Shown: positions 9,801 to 17,341, counted from the stretch's first letter. The stretch is DNA of 61,901 bases from Lachnospiraceae bacterium (GCA_024404495.1 JAKSPT010000016.1:1-61901), one strand, 5' to 3'. The notes: a model not told the origin generated them from the letters alone. Program-made: numbers and translations.

Positions 9801-10138
9801 AGTCCTCCGAAAACGGGACCTTCTTTGCTTCCTCGGTTCTTGATCAGGCGGTCGGCGGTACCGGTGCCGAAGGGCAGTTTCCCTTCCGCTATATCAACGG
9901 GCAGATCCTTTCGGTCTCCTGCTCGGACGGCGTCGCGACCGTGGTCTTCGTCAATACCGGGCACGCCGCCTGGGACGCCGGTCTCGTTTCCCTCGTCTCT
10001 TCCGACGGCGCTCCCCTCGCCGTGATCTCCTCCGTGATCCCCTATCTCGGCGTTTCCTCCGTCTCCTTTTTCGCCTCGTCCGTTCCCTCCGGCCTCCGCT
10101 TTGCCATCGGGGACGTGCTTTTCGGATACCGGTATTGA
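6851..10138 (+). CDS. Large clan-A-like glycoside hydrolase with N-terminal amidotransferase-like domain
   Basis: A 1095-residue cytoplasmic protein (no signal peptide). The first 250 residues resemble a class-I amidotransferase/ThuA-like flavodoxin fold (LLVKAAGGASYDDA, then LTSFLHAGGRLLTLGG), as in the trimerisation domains of some beta-galactosidases. A beta-rich middle part follows. From about residue 555 a TIM barrel begins (FRRGGKIVNFFGVNYMP) with helices like those of GH2/GH5/GH42 enzymes. Candidate acid/base Glu is in YDIAWEP near 686 and the candidate nucleophile Glu in VVWKEYG near 851, the two carboxylates of retaining clan-A glycosidases. A C-terminal beta domain ends the protein. 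The start at 6851 is set by GAGGA just ahead and by the promoter at 6740-6768. Substrate not predictable. Confidence 0.78.
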   Translation: MIQIPETSDIRQTREYRGRALLVKAAGGASYDDALAETLKTHGVDLVRGDWSMPPEEIFSAGTADLVIIEDASRTPAGTAEALTSFLHAGGRLLTLGGPAFTETVCRTDGEWISRSGYLKKYVSALSGDSRFRILDTSDQTAVSSLRRTSNSPDNALTETVGDFGLAECKAELCVDVASLVRWEMLRCDFTNPKKGLNAIGFFAKGDRKTQTNSLYIEVSDSDTRWFALVDVTGDWAYYMLSETDFRYWSGNAEKKTQTLDMDDVKSFSIGFSFDARPIPPGHHVYSFAEPELFRADASVLPDVFPVIDCLTPAYEWYPVTNAASLTVCDSDTQPFLSEKELKVPSELVSCIPGRQGKGFESGRAARFIPLIGITDEKGLHSGYAAWINVFSGETENNGEIEGSVIGSFGAVSDDFYDAAGLSAVAETAKALLNPVFLVEGGMTENIYVASDVRTVRFGGSCVDITKSGVDAAVTAALFGEDGRELAKVSASGRDLKAAVNRIQTVSGVCEIDGACPVRAVTELTAEGKVIDRIVHNVKYWAPKPVSERKYVTVEDGCFRRGGKIVNFFGVNYMPSYGSGEPVPKNFEKYVSDPAYDRDVIHNDLLHVRDIGFNAVSVFVYVDTIRETNNILDLITQCEELGIFVDLSIRPHAYPMSHFSGEEVEELIKKLHFDEIDNIIAYDIAWEPKLGVNVEGSLRAGWDEDWRRWIDMQYGSAAHAEELWGVKAPRDAAGNLVSVPDTLLEGEAAPTAPMVAAYRRFVDDQVAKIFNEKLSYMRSFDPNHLFSFRMSVAGSPAIEPSKYTYDFQSLASTIDFMAPEGYMVNLCGAGQVLFANAYARYTNPGKPVVWKEYGAHVWSGSNFGDHHVSLARQADFYSVFLDAAFKSCTSALYCWFYAAGYRLREKTDFGVLNPDGSDRPGTAYLREYAPKFISQGKRRAAEVLIEVERDDHPSSLKGMNAAVGSRLAAAYENGQIAAFVNRRQSSENGTFFASSVLDQAVGGTGAEGQFPFRYINGQILSVSCSDGVATVVFVNTGHAAWDAGLVSLVSSDGAPLAVISSVIPYLGVSSVSFFASSVPSGLRFAIGDVLFGYRY

Positions 10139-10160
10139 GAAGCTTATCTTCGGGATTTCA

Positions 10161-10189
10161 CCGCAGGGCGGGCATTGCCCGCCCTGCGG
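10161..10189. repeat. Perfect GC-rich palindrome after glycosidase gene
   Basis: Twelve-base arms CCGCAGGGCGGG and CCCGCCCTGCGG around CATTG. No T-run follows on either strand, so it is not a standard terminator; it resembles a repetitive extragenic palindrome and may protect the mRNA 3' end. Confidence 0.65.
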
Positions 10190-10263
10190 CGCCGTCAGAA
10201 GAACGGCGGACGGGATCCTCTTTCTTTTCCCGCCCCGGACGAAGACTACTTTTTCGTTTTCTC

Positions 10264-10292
10264 TTGACAAAACGGAAAAAGCGCGTTATAAT
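10264..10292 (+). promoter_or_regulatory. Sigma-A promoter of valS leader
   Basis: TTGACA (10264-10269), 17-base spacer, TATAAT (10287-10292). Confidence 0.9.
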
Positions 10293-10298
10293 ACCCCC

Positions 10299-10578
10299 AA
10301 GGCTATGAAAAGAATGAGTACGCGTCGGTCCCGCCGCAAAGAGAGCGGTGGCAGGTGAGAGCACCGTCGGGGGAAACGCGGAAGGTCCTCTTTTCGCCGC
10401 GGCGCAGAAAGAGCGACGGTGTCCCGCACGGGATCTCCGCTCTCCGCGTAAGCGTCGCCGGGTCCGCCCGTTACCACGGTCAATGAGTTCCTGCTTCCGC
10501 CCGACCGGTCGGAAACGGGAAGAATCAGGTGGTACCGCGCGTCCGCGCCCTGAATCGGGGAGCGGCATTTTTGTTTTT
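10299..10578 (+). promoter_or_regulatory. T-box riboswitch of valS
   Basis: A tRNA-sensing leader. The T-box sequence AATCAGGTGGTACCGCG is at 10523-10539. TCAGG there can pair with CCTGA (about 10549-10553) to form the antiterminator. The competing terminator uses CCGC-GCCC (10543-10550) against GGGG-A-GCGG (10557-10565), followed by T-runs to 10578. The two structures share the CCCTGA bases, so only one can form. The 5' half has the expected GAGTA box and a GGTG-AGAG-CACC apical stem. GTC at 10385-10387 is a plausible valine specifier, but I did not fold stem I fully. Confidence 0.9.
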
Positions 10579-10616
10579 CGTCAAATAATTTTTGAATATA
10601 AAAGGAGATAAGCAGT

Positions 10617-13235
10617 ATGGCAAAGGAATTACCGAAGACGTACGACCCGCAAAGCTTTGAAGACCGTCTGTACAAATTCTGGAACGACAACGGCTGCTTC
10701 AAGCCGTGCGGCGACAAGACCAAGCCGACCTACACGATCGTGATCCCGCCGCCCAACATCACCGGGCAGCTTCACATGGGTCACGCGCTTGACAACACCC
10801 TGCAGGACATTCTGATCCGTTGGAAGAGAATGAGCGGTTACGACACGCTGTGGGTGCCCGGCACCGACCACGCGTCGATCGCGACCGAGGCGAAGATCGT
10901 CGCCGCGATGCGCGAGGAAGGACTGACCAAGGAAGACCTCGGGCGTGAAAAGTTCCTCGAACGCGCGTGGGACTGGAAGGAAAAATACGGCGGAAGGATC
11001 GTTTCCCAGCTCAAAAAGATGGGCTCCTCCTGCGACTGGTCGCACGAGCGCTTCACGCTTGACGAGGGCTGCTCGAACGCCGTCCGCGAGGTCTTCGTCC
11101 GCCTCTACAACAAGGGGCTGATCTACCGCGGCGAGCGCATCATCAACTGGTGCCCGCACTGCCGCACCTCGATCTCGAACGCCGAGGTCAACTACGAAAC
11201 GCAGAAGAGCCATTTCTGGCACATCCGTTATCCTTTGGTCGGCGGCGAAGGCTACCTTGAGGTCGCCACGACCCGTCCCGAGACCCTCCTCGGCGATACT
11301 GCGATCGCGGTGAACCCCGCCGACGAGCGCTACAAGGATCTGATCGGCAAATACTGCGTGCTTCCTCTCGTCGGCAGACGCATTCCGATCGTCGGCGACG
11401 AGCACGCTCAGCTTGACAAGGGGACCGGTTGCGTGAAGATCACGCCCGCCCACGACCCGAACGACTTCCTCGTCGGCAAGCGTCAGCATCTCCCGATGGA
11501 GGTCTGCCTCACCGAGGACGCGAAGATCACCGACAACTATCCGAAATACGCCGGAATGGACCGTTACGAGGCGCGCAAAGCGATCCTGAAGGACCTCGAA
11601 GAGGGCGGTTACCTCGTTTCGATCGAAGACCTCGACCACGAGGTCGGCACCTGCTACCGCTGCGGAACGACCATCGAGCCGATGATCTCGCTCCAGTGGT
11701 TCGTGAAGATGGTCCCGCTTGCCGAGCCCGCCATCGCGGCGGTCAAGGAAGGGAAGACCCGCTTCGTTCCCGAGCGCTTTGACAAGAACTATTACCGTTG
11801 GATGGAAAACACGCAGGACTGGTGCATTTCCCGTCAGCTCTGGTGGGGTCACCGCATTCCCGCGTTCTACTGCGACGCCTGCGGCGAGACCGTCGTGACC
11901 AAGGATTCCTCCGCCGTCTGCCCCAAGTGCGGCAAGCCGATGCGTCAGGATCCCGACACGCTCGACACATGGTTCTCCTCCGCGCTCTGGCCCTTCTCGA
12001 CCCTCGGCTGGCCCGAAAAGACCGACGATCTGAAGCGGTATTTCCCGACGAACACGCTTGTCACCGGTTACGATATCATTACCTTCTGGGTCTCCCGTAT
12101 GATCTTCTCCTCGCTCGAATATATGGGTGAGGTCCCGTTCGACACGGTCCTGATCCACGGTCTGGTGCGCGACGCGCAGGGCAGAAAGATGTCCAAGTCG
12201 CTCGGCAACGGTATCGATCCGCTTGAGATCATCGACAAATACGGCGCCGACGCGCTCCGCTTTGCCCTTGCCACCGGCAACTCCCCCGGAAACGATATGC
12301 GTTTCTCGGACGAAAAGATCGAAGCCGCGCGCAACTTCATCAACAAGATCTGGAACGCGGCGCGTTTCGTGCTGATGAATCTCGACATCGAAGAGGTCGC
12401 GCTGCCTGCCGCCGACAAGCTCGAACTGGAAGACCGCTTCATTCTCTCCCGTTTCAATACCGTCATTTCCGACGTGACCGCCGCTCTTGAGCGCTACGAG
12501 CTCGGCGTTGCCCTCTCGAAGCTCTACGACTTCATCTGGGACGTCTTCTGCGACTGGTACATCGAGCTGGTCAAGCCGCGTCTCTTTGCCAAAGGCACCG
12601 AGAGCAATCTCGTCGCGCAGAACGTCATCGCGTGGGTCCTCTCCTCCGCGATGAAGCTCCTGCATCCGTTCTGCCCGTTCGTGACCGAGGAGATCTGGCA
12701 GACCCTGCCGCATACCGGTCTTTCGATCATGATTTCCGATTGGCCCAAGGCGTCCGACGCACTCTCCTTCCCGGTCGAGGAAGCGCAGATGAGCCGTATC
12801 ATCGACGTCATTACCGCCATCCGCGTCCGCCGCGCCGAAATGAACGTGCAGCCTGCCCGCAAGACCCATCTCTTCGTCTCCGGCGATCCTGCCGTCTTCA
12901 ACGAAAAGGCAACGCCCTTCTTCGTCCGTCTTGCCTTCGCCTCCGCCGTCGACTATCCCGCCGCGCACGAGGATGATACCGCCGTCCGTATCGTGACCGA
13001 CTCGGCGACCGTTCTCATTCCTCTTGCCGACCTCATCGACCGCGACAAGGAGATCGCCCGCCTCACGAAGGAAAAGGACGCCGCGCAGAACGAGATCACC
13101 CGCCTCTCCGCCAAACTGAACAACGCCGGCTTCCTCGCCAAAGCGCCCGCTGCCGTCGTTGACGCCGAACGCGCCAAGCTCGCCGCCGCTCAGGCCAAAC
13201 TCGACAACATCGAAAGCTCGCTGGCTAAGCTGTAA
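10617..13235 (+). CDS. valS: Valyl-tRNA synthetase
   Basis: Charges tRNA-Val with valine in the cytoplasm. The 872-residue length is normal for a class-I ValRS. The HIGH motif appears as HMGH near 53-56 inside PPPNITGQLHMGHAL, and the KMSKS motif as KMSKSLGNG near 523-531. The editing domain lies between, and the C-terminal coiled-coil arm typical of ValRS runs from about 800 to the end (IDRDKEIARLTKEKDAAQN onward). Start is ATG with AAGGAG at 10602-10607. Expression is controlled by the T-box leader ahead of it, so it should rise when uncharged tRNA-Val accumulates. No folC follows, unlike in many Bacillota. Confidence 0.97.
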   Translation: MAKELPKTYDPQSFEDRLYKFWNDNGCFKPCGDKTKPTYTIVIPPPNITGQLHMGHALDNTLQDILIRWKRMSGYDTLWVPGTDHASIATEAKIVAAMREEGLTKEDLGREKFLERAWDWKEKYGGRIVSQLKKMGSSCDWSHERFTLDEGCSNAVREVFVRLYNKGLIYRGERIINWCPHCRTSISNAEVNYETQKSHFWHIRYPLVGGEGYLEVATTRPETLLGDTAIAVNPADERYKDLIGKYCVLPLVGRRIPIVGDEHAQLDKGTGCVKITPAHDPNDFLVGKRQHLPMEVCLTEDAKITDNYPKYAGMDRYEARKAILKDLEEGGYLVSIEDLDHEVGTCYRCGTTIEPMISLQWFVKMVPLAEPAIAAVKEGKTRFVPERFDKNYYRWMENTQDWCISRQLWWGHRIPAFYCDACGETVVTKDSSAVCPKCGKPMRQDPDTLDTWFSSALWPFSTLGWPEKTDDLKRYFPTNTLVTGYDIITFWVSRMIFSSLEYMGEVPFDTVLIHGLVRDAQGRKMSKSLGNGIDPLEIIDKYGADALRFALATGNSPGNDMRFSDEKIEAARNFINKIWNAARFVLMNLDIEEVALPAADKLELEDRFILSRFNTVISDVTAALERYELGVALSKLYDFIWDVFCDWYIELVKPRLFAKGTESNLVAQNVIAWVLSSAMKLLHPFCPFVTEEIWQTLPHTGLSIMISDWPKASDALSFPVEEAQMSRIIDVITAIRVRRAEMNVQPARKTHLFVSGDPAVFNEKATPFFVRLAFASAVDYPAAHEDDTAVRIVTDSATVLIPLADLIDRDKEIARLTKEKDAAQNEITRLSAKLNNAGFLAKAPAAVVDAERAKLAAAQAKLDNIESSLAKL

Positions 13236-13541
13236 GGGGATGCGTGGGGATGCGGGGATGCGGGGAGATGCGTGTCCTTTCTCTGAGAGAAAGGACCAAA
13301 GAGGCATAAGGAGGAAATCAAATCCGGGTTTCTTCGTATAAAGCGCAGCGAAGAGTGCATATAGCATCGAAGCCGCCCCGAACCACCGCCGTCCATCCTC
13401 GGATTCTCCGCATTGCGTGCTACTAGGAAGCGGTTCGCCTTGCGCAGTGTTCGCCTATCGCGTAACAAAAGAAAAGTAACCAACAGAACAAAAGGCGTCC
13501 CTGCACCGTCAGCATCGGTGCGGGGACGTCTGCGTTTTCTG
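13236..13541. other. Intergenic region after valS with repeats and hairpins, no gene
   Basis: No supportable coding frame. It opens with GGGGATGCG-type units (13238-13270, degenerate tandem copies), then a hairpin TCCTTTCTCT / AGAGAAAGGA (13274-13294). A stretch to 13490 has no recognisable feature, and a stable hairpin lies at 13494-13530 with 15-base arms. The composition suggests a dispersed intergenic repeat, but one copy alone cannot prove it. Confidence 0.5.
13494..13534. terminator. Hairpin, possible bidirectional terminator between valS and def
   Basis: Arms GGCGTCCCTGCACCG (13494-13508) and CGGTGCGGGGACGTC (13516-13530), with a short T-run on each side. It lies about 260 bases after valS, far for a terminator. 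Confidence 0.45.
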
Positions 13542-13590
13542 AAAACTTAAGACTAAAGGCTTAAGACTAAAAATTCCAAACTCAAATCAG
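13542..13590. repeat. Heptamer array at the 3' end of def
   Basis: Successive 7-base units AAAACTT, AAGACTA, AAGGCTT, AAGACTA, AAAATTC, CAAACTC, AAATCAG. The stop codon of def (13582-13584 on the complement) falls inside the array. Confidence 0.75.
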
Positions 13591-14034
13591 CACGCCGTTC
13601 AGATGATCGATCTCGTGCTGAACGATCTGCGCGGGGAAGCCGCTGAAGGACTTGATACGGGTCTGCCCGTCCCTTGTCTGCCACCTGACCTTGACCGTGC
13701 GGAAGCGCTTCGTTTTCCGGACGCCGTCGAGCGAAAGGCAGCCCTCCTCCGTTTCGTAAGGCTCCTTTGCGGACAGGATCTCGGGATTGAACATTTCGGT
13801 ATAAACGGGAACGGCGGTTTTTCCGCCCCTCGGTGTATCGCCGTCCGGCGCGTTTTCGACGAAAACGATGATCCGTTTTCTGACGCCGATCATATTCGCC
13901 GCCATTCCGACGCAGCGGTCGGCGTTCTTTTTCAGGGTATCGGTCAGGTCGTCTGCGACCGGGATATCCTCCTTCCCGGCGGGCGTGCTTTTCCCCGCGA
14001 GGAGGATCGGGTCGCGGCAGATTTCTTTTTCCAT
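13582..14034 (-). CDS. def: Peptide deformylase
   Basis: Removes the formyl group from N-terminal fMet of new proteins. The 150 residues carry the three deformylase motifs. Motif 1 is CVGMAANMIG (41-50), a variant of GxGxAAxQ in which the Gln position is not kept. Motif 2 is EEGCLSL (97-102), with the metal ligand Cys99. Motif 3 is QHEIDH (139-144), giving His140, Glu141 and His144. The variant first motif matches the shorter, type-III-like deformylases common in Clostridia, so a second, canonical Def may exist elsewhere. Start ATG at 14034 follows AAAGGA. It has its own promoter, and its end is formed by a heptamer array. Confidence 0.88.
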   Translation of the reverse strand: MEKEICRDPILLAGKSTPAGKEDIPVADDLTDTLKKNADRCVGMAANMIGVRKRIIVFVENAPDGDTPRGGKTAVPVYTEMFNPEILSAKEPYETEEGCLSLDGVRKTKRFRTVKVRWQTRDGQTRIKSFSGFPAQIVQHEIDHLNGVLI

Positions 14035-14073
14035 AACGGATTTCCTTTCCCGGCAGACCGTTTCGTTTTTTCC

Positions 14074-14102
14074 ATTATACCACGGTTTCCGATCTTTTGC
14101 AA
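14074..14102 (-). promoter_or_regulatory. Sigma-A promoter of def
   Basis: On the complement: TTGCAA (14097-14102), 17-base spacer, TATAAT (14074-14079) preceded by TGG. Confidence 0.82.
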
Positions 14103-14110
14103 CCCGCTTC

Positions 14111-14139
14111 TTGACATTGCGGCGGGGCTATGGTACAAT
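14111..14139 (+). promoter_or_regulatory. Sigma-A promoter with no adjacent gene, firing into a hairpin
   Basis: TTGACA (14111-14116), 17-base spacer, TACAAT (14134-14139) preceded by TGG. The start would be near 14146, at the base of the hairpin at 14146-14180, which also has a T-run on this strand. It would make either a transcript of about 45 nt or, with read-through, RNA antisense to the HTH gene leading to the kinase gene. Confidence 0.7.
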
Positions 14140-14188
14140 AAAAAAGGTCGATCCGAAGCGTTTAATGCCCGGATCGGACCTCGTTTTT
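14140..14188. terminator. Terminator of HTH gene, usable on both strands
   Basis: Arms GGTCGATCCG (14146-14155) and CGGATCGGACC (14170-14180). On the minus strand six T follow, directly after the HTH gene; on the plus strand TCGTTTTT follows. Confidence 0.8.
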
Positions 14189-14197
14189 CCCGGACCC

Positions 14198-14626
14198 TCA
14201 AAGGAGCAAATCGAGTCCGAGATCGTACAGAATGCCGTTTAATTCAACGACCGAAAGGTTCTTGGTGAGCCCGAAAAGCACGGCGTTATCGCGCAGCTCT
14301 CTGCCGTACAGCGCGGAATATCCCGTCAGCTTGAGCAGATTCTGCGCCTCGTCCGGGGAAAGGCGGAAGCCGACGCAGAGCATCAGCATTTTATCGCGGG
14401 TGGGTACCTTCGCACCCGAAAAGATCTGATACGCGTAGTGGGTCTCGATTCCCGAACGCTCGATGACCTCCGATTTTTTCATTTCCCGCTCGGCGAGCAG
14501 GGAAGCGAGGGCGCGGTTGACCTTCATCAGCCCGACCGAGATCTCTCCGCGGTTGGTTTCGAGATATTCCTGATAATCGGGGCTGTTTTTCATCAGTTCG
14601 AGGAGTTCCTCTGTCTTCTTTTTCAT
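14198..14626 (-). CDS. Helix-turn-helix (XRE-like) regulator
   Basis: A 142-residue cytoplasmic protein. Residues about 35-90 (NRALASLLAEREMKKSEVIE, then TRDKMLMLCVGFRLSPDEAQ) read as a Cro/CI-type helix-turn-helix with the following helices; the rest is helical and ends in LYDLGLDLLL. It is transcribed away from the Ser/Thr kinase, with only 33 bases between the two start codons. That arrangement suggests the pair works together, with the regulator a possible kinase target or kinase-gene repressor (inference). AAAGGATG precedes the ATG. The function is not established from sequence. Confidence 0.7.
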   Translation of the reverse strand: MKKKTEELLELMKNSPDYQEYLETNRGEISVGLMKVNRALASLLAEREMKKSEVIERSGIETHYAYQIFSGAKVPTRDKMLMLCVGFRLSPDEAQNLLKLTGYSALYGRELRDNAVLFGLTKNLSVVELNGILYDLGLDLLL

Positions 14627-14659
14627 TGGCGATCATCCTTTCAGAAAGGTGGTGTGGCC

Positions 14660-15784
14660 GTGTCCGATGGGAACGCGTTTGCCTTCATTTACGAGAATCT
14701 GATAACGCTGACGGAGTACGGAGAAGGTACCCGGCTCTGTACGTTTGAGCCCAAAAAGACGCTTTACGTCGTCAAAAGGCTGCCGCTTTCCTCTGCTCCG
14801 GTGCTGCGGAAGATCGCGGGGCTTTCCTCTCCCTGCCTCGCGCGGATCTTTTTCGTCGCGGAAAAGCCGGAGGAGGGGTATGCGGAGGCGGTATGCGAGT
14901 ACGTCGGCGGGGAGGCGCTGAAGGAGTATCTGCGGCGCGCGGGAGGTTCGGTCCCGGAGGAGCGCGCGGAGACGATCGTGCGCGACGTGCTGAAGGGGCT
15001 TTCCGCGCTTCACGGCGTCGGGATCGTTCACAGGGATATCAATCCGAACAATATCGTGATCCTGCCGTCGGGCGGGGCGATCGTCATTGACTACGGCATC
15101 GTCCGCAGCTTTGAGAACGAAAAGAGCACCGACACGGTGATCCTCGGCACGCCGGGTTACGCGGCGCCCGAGCAATTCGGCTTCACGCAGAGCGACAGCC
15201 GAACCGATCTCTACGCCGTCGGCGTTCTGCTCAACGTGCTGCTCACCGGGTCGCTCCCGAACGAGCGGCTGACCGAAGGACGCTTCCGGGACGTCGTGAG
15301 GAAATGTACCGCGCTCGATCCGGAAAACCGGTATCCGTCGGCAGAAGCGATGCTTGCAGAAATGAGAACGGACTCTGATACCGCATCGGAGATGAATGCT
15401 TCTGCGGCGCGGACGATCCGGAACGATGCGGAAGAGCCGGAAAAAGAGGAAGACAAGAGGAGTTTTCTTGCCGGTCTTCCCGGTCTCGGGAGCAAATCGC
15501 AGAATATCCGTATCTTTTCCGCCGTGCTTTATTCGCTGTTTGTGTTCGCGGTCATTGCCGCCTGCTGCAGGTTGGCGGTGATCGGGGATGGGCTTTTCAT
15601 TCTGCCGTTTCTGGTATTCTGCGTTGCGCTTCCGTTCCTGACCTTCTTCGACCCGTGGCGGTTCTGGGAGTGGTTTGAGCCGACCGCCTACGCGCCGAAA
15701 AGCGCGATAAAGCTTTTTCGCTTTGCGTTCGGTACGCTTTCGCTCATCATCGGTGTCGTGCTTTTCGGAGTGATTGCCGGATGA
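14660..15784 (+). CDS. Membrane Ser/Thr protein kinase (Hanks type)
   Basis: A 374-residue kinase. Lys39 in YVVKR is the likely ATP-binding lysine. The catalytic loop is HRDINPNN (124-131), the metal-binding triplet is DYG (144-146) instead of DFG, and the activation segment ends in APEQ (169-172). There is no clear glycine-rich loop. After an acidic linker (about 255-275), the C-terminal 110 residues contain about three hydrophobic spans (roughly 285-310, 315-330 and 350-372), so the kinase domain faces the cytoplasm, and there are no PASTA domains. Start GTG at 14660 follows AAAGGTGG; GTG at 14654 is an alternative. Its promoter is not visible in the 33-base gap and must lie within the HTH gene or beyond. 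Confidence 0.87.
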   Translation: MSDGNAFAFIYENLITLTEYGEGTRLCTFEPKKTLYVVKRLPLSSAPVLRKIAGLSSPCLARIFFVAEKPEEGYAEAVCEYVGGEALKEYLRRAGGSVPEERAETIVRDVLKGLSALHGVGIVHRDINPNNIVILPSGGAIVIDYGIVRSFENEKSTDTVILGTPGYAAPEQFGFTQSDSRTDLYAVGVLLNVLLTGSLPNERLTEGRFRDVVRKCTALDPENRYPSAEAMLAEMRTDSDTASEMNASAARTIRNDAEEPEKEEDKRSFLAGLPGLGSKSQNIRIFSAVLYSLFVFAVIAACCRLAVIGDGLFILPFLVFCVALPFLTFFDPWRFWEWFEPTAYAPKSAIKLFRFAFGTLSLIIGVVLFGVIAG

Positions 15785-15806
15785 TAGTATTGTACCATAC
15801 TTTCTG

Positions 15807-15847
15807 CCCATTTGTTATGCCGGGAGCATAACAAATGGGATTTTTTG
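15807..15847 (+). terminator. Rho-independent terminator of kinase gene
   Basis: Thirteen-base arms CCCATTTGTTATG (15807-15819) and CATAACAAATGGG (15827-15839), followed by ATTTTTT. Confidence 0.9.
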
Positions 15848-15963
15848 TTTGTTTGACAGTATTTTACCATGCCGTTTCCCGATTGTCAAGGAGAGAGGAA
15901 CGGCAAGCCCCGGGAACAGCTTTTCGGCTTCCCGCGAACGAAGGGATTCCGGCACGGGGACTC

Positions 15964-15992
15964 TTGACAAGAAGGGCTTTTCGTTCTATAAT
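15964..15992 (+). promoter_or_regulatory. Sigma-A promoter of larA-like gene
   Basis: TTGACA (15964-15969), 17-base spacer, TATAAT (15987-15992). Confidence 0.88.
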
Positions 15993-16027
15993 GATAGAAT
16001 CAATGACAAATGAAACGGAGACTTCCC

Positions 16028-17281
16028 ATGACCCGGAAAATTGACCTCGGATTTGCCAAAAACGGCGTATCCTTTGAAATTGATGAAAAAAATCTTGCCG
16101 GCATCCTCCTCCCGAACGAGGTGGAGATCGGTCTGACCGGAGAGGACGAGGTACGCCGCGCCCTTGCCGAGCCGATCGGCAAAAAGCCCCTCAGAGAATA
16201 CGACCTGCGCGGCAAGAAGATCGTGATCGTGACCTCCGACATTTCCCGACCGATGCCGTCTTATAAGGTCCTGCCGTCGGTGCTCGACGAGCTGAACGCC
16301 GCAGGCGCCGAAGACGGAAACATTACCGTCGTCTTTGCGGTCGGTTCGCACCGCGGTCACACCGAGGAAGAAAAGAGGCACCTCGTTTCGGACGCCGTTT
16401 ACGAAAGGGTCTCCTGCATCGACGCGCACGCCGAAAACTGCGTCCACCTCGGCGATACGGCGCGCGGTACGCCGGTCGACGTCTTTGACGTCGTGGCGAA
16501 CGCCGATTTCCGCATCTGCCTCGGCAACATCGAATTCCACTATTTCGCGGGTTATTCGGGCGGTATGAAGGCGATCATGCCCGGCGTTTCCACCCGAGCC
16601 GCGATCCGCGCCAACCATAGCCATATGGTGGAGGAGGGTTCCTTTGCGGGCAATCTTGAGGGGAATCCCGTCCGCGAGGATATCGAGGAGGTGTATTCCT
16701 TCTGCCCGGTCGATTATCTCGTCAACGTCGTCCTTTCGGCAAAGAAAGAGATCCTCAAGGCGGTCGCGGGCGACGTCGTGCTCGCGCACCGCGCGGGCTG
16801 TGCCTTCCTCGATACGCTCTATAAGGTGAAGATCCCCGCGCGCGCCGATATCGTCATCGTTTCGGCGGGCGGTTTCCCGAAGGATATGAATATGTATCAG
16901 GCGCAGAAGGCGCTTGATAACGCGAAGCACGCCGTCAGGGACGGGGGCGTGATCATCTGGGTCGCCTCCTGCTCCGAGGGGCTCGGTGAAAAGCACTTTG
17001 AGGAGTGGATGCTCGGTCACGAAAAGAGCGCCGATATGATCCCGCACATCCGCCGTGATTTCATCCTCGGCGGTCACAAGGCGGCGGCGATCGCGCTTGT
17101 GCTCGAAAAGGCGAAGATCATGCTCGTTTCCGACCTGCCCGACGACTTTGCGAAGAAGGTCTTCATGGACCCGAAGCACTCGGTCACAGAGGCGCTGAAC
17201 GACGCTTACGCGCTGCTCGGGGACGACGCAAAGGTCATCGTGATGCCGTACGGCGGTTCCACGCTGCCGACAGAGGCTTAA
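16028..17281 (+). CDS. larA: LarA-family nickel-dependent (lactate) racemase
   Basis: A 417-residue cytoplasmic enzyme. LarA uses a nickel-pincer nucleotide bound to a lysine and two histidines as hydride acceptors. Here His108 lies in VGSHRGH, His171 in EFHYFAGYSGG and Lys181 in GMKAIMPG, matching in spacing the H108, H174 and K184 of the studied LarA. IRANHSHM adds further conserved histidines. Start ATG at 16028 follows GGAG at 16017-16020; the in-frame ATG at 16010 has no such site. None of the cofactor-making genes (larB, larC, larE) is adjacent. The family includes racemases and epimerases for other 2-hydroxy acids, so the lactate substrate is not certain. Confidence 0.88.
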   Translation: MTRKIDLGFAKNGVSFEIDEKNLAGILLPNEVEIGLTGEDEVRRALAEPIGKKPLREYDLRGKKIVIVTSDISRPMPSYKVLPSVLDELNAAGAEDGNITVVFAVGSHRGHTEEEKRHLVSDAVYERVSCIDAHAENCVHLGDTARGTPVDVFDVVANADFRICLGNIEFHYFAGYSGGMKAIMPGVSTRAAIRANHSHMVEEGSFAGNLEGNPVREDIEEVYSFCPVDYLVNVVLSAKKEILKAVAGDVVLAHRAGCAFLDTLYKVKIPARADIVIVSAGGFPKDMNMYQAQKALDNAKHAVRDGGVIIWVASCSEGLGEKHFEEWMLGHEKSADMIPHIRRDFILGGHKAAAIALVLEKAKIMLVSDLPDDFAKKVFMDPKHSVTEALNDAYALLGDDAKVIVMPYGGSTLPTEA

Positions 17282-17292
17282 CAGCATACGAT

Positions 17293-17341
17293 AAAAAGCG
17301 GTTCCTTTCCGGAAAAAGCACCGGAAGGGAACCGCTTTTTT
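17293..17341. terminator. Bidirectional terminator between larA and the VOC gene
   Basis: Stem from AAAAAGCGGTTCC to GGAACCGCTTTTTT with an extra CCGG pairing near the loop; T-runs on both strands. Confidence 0.9.
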
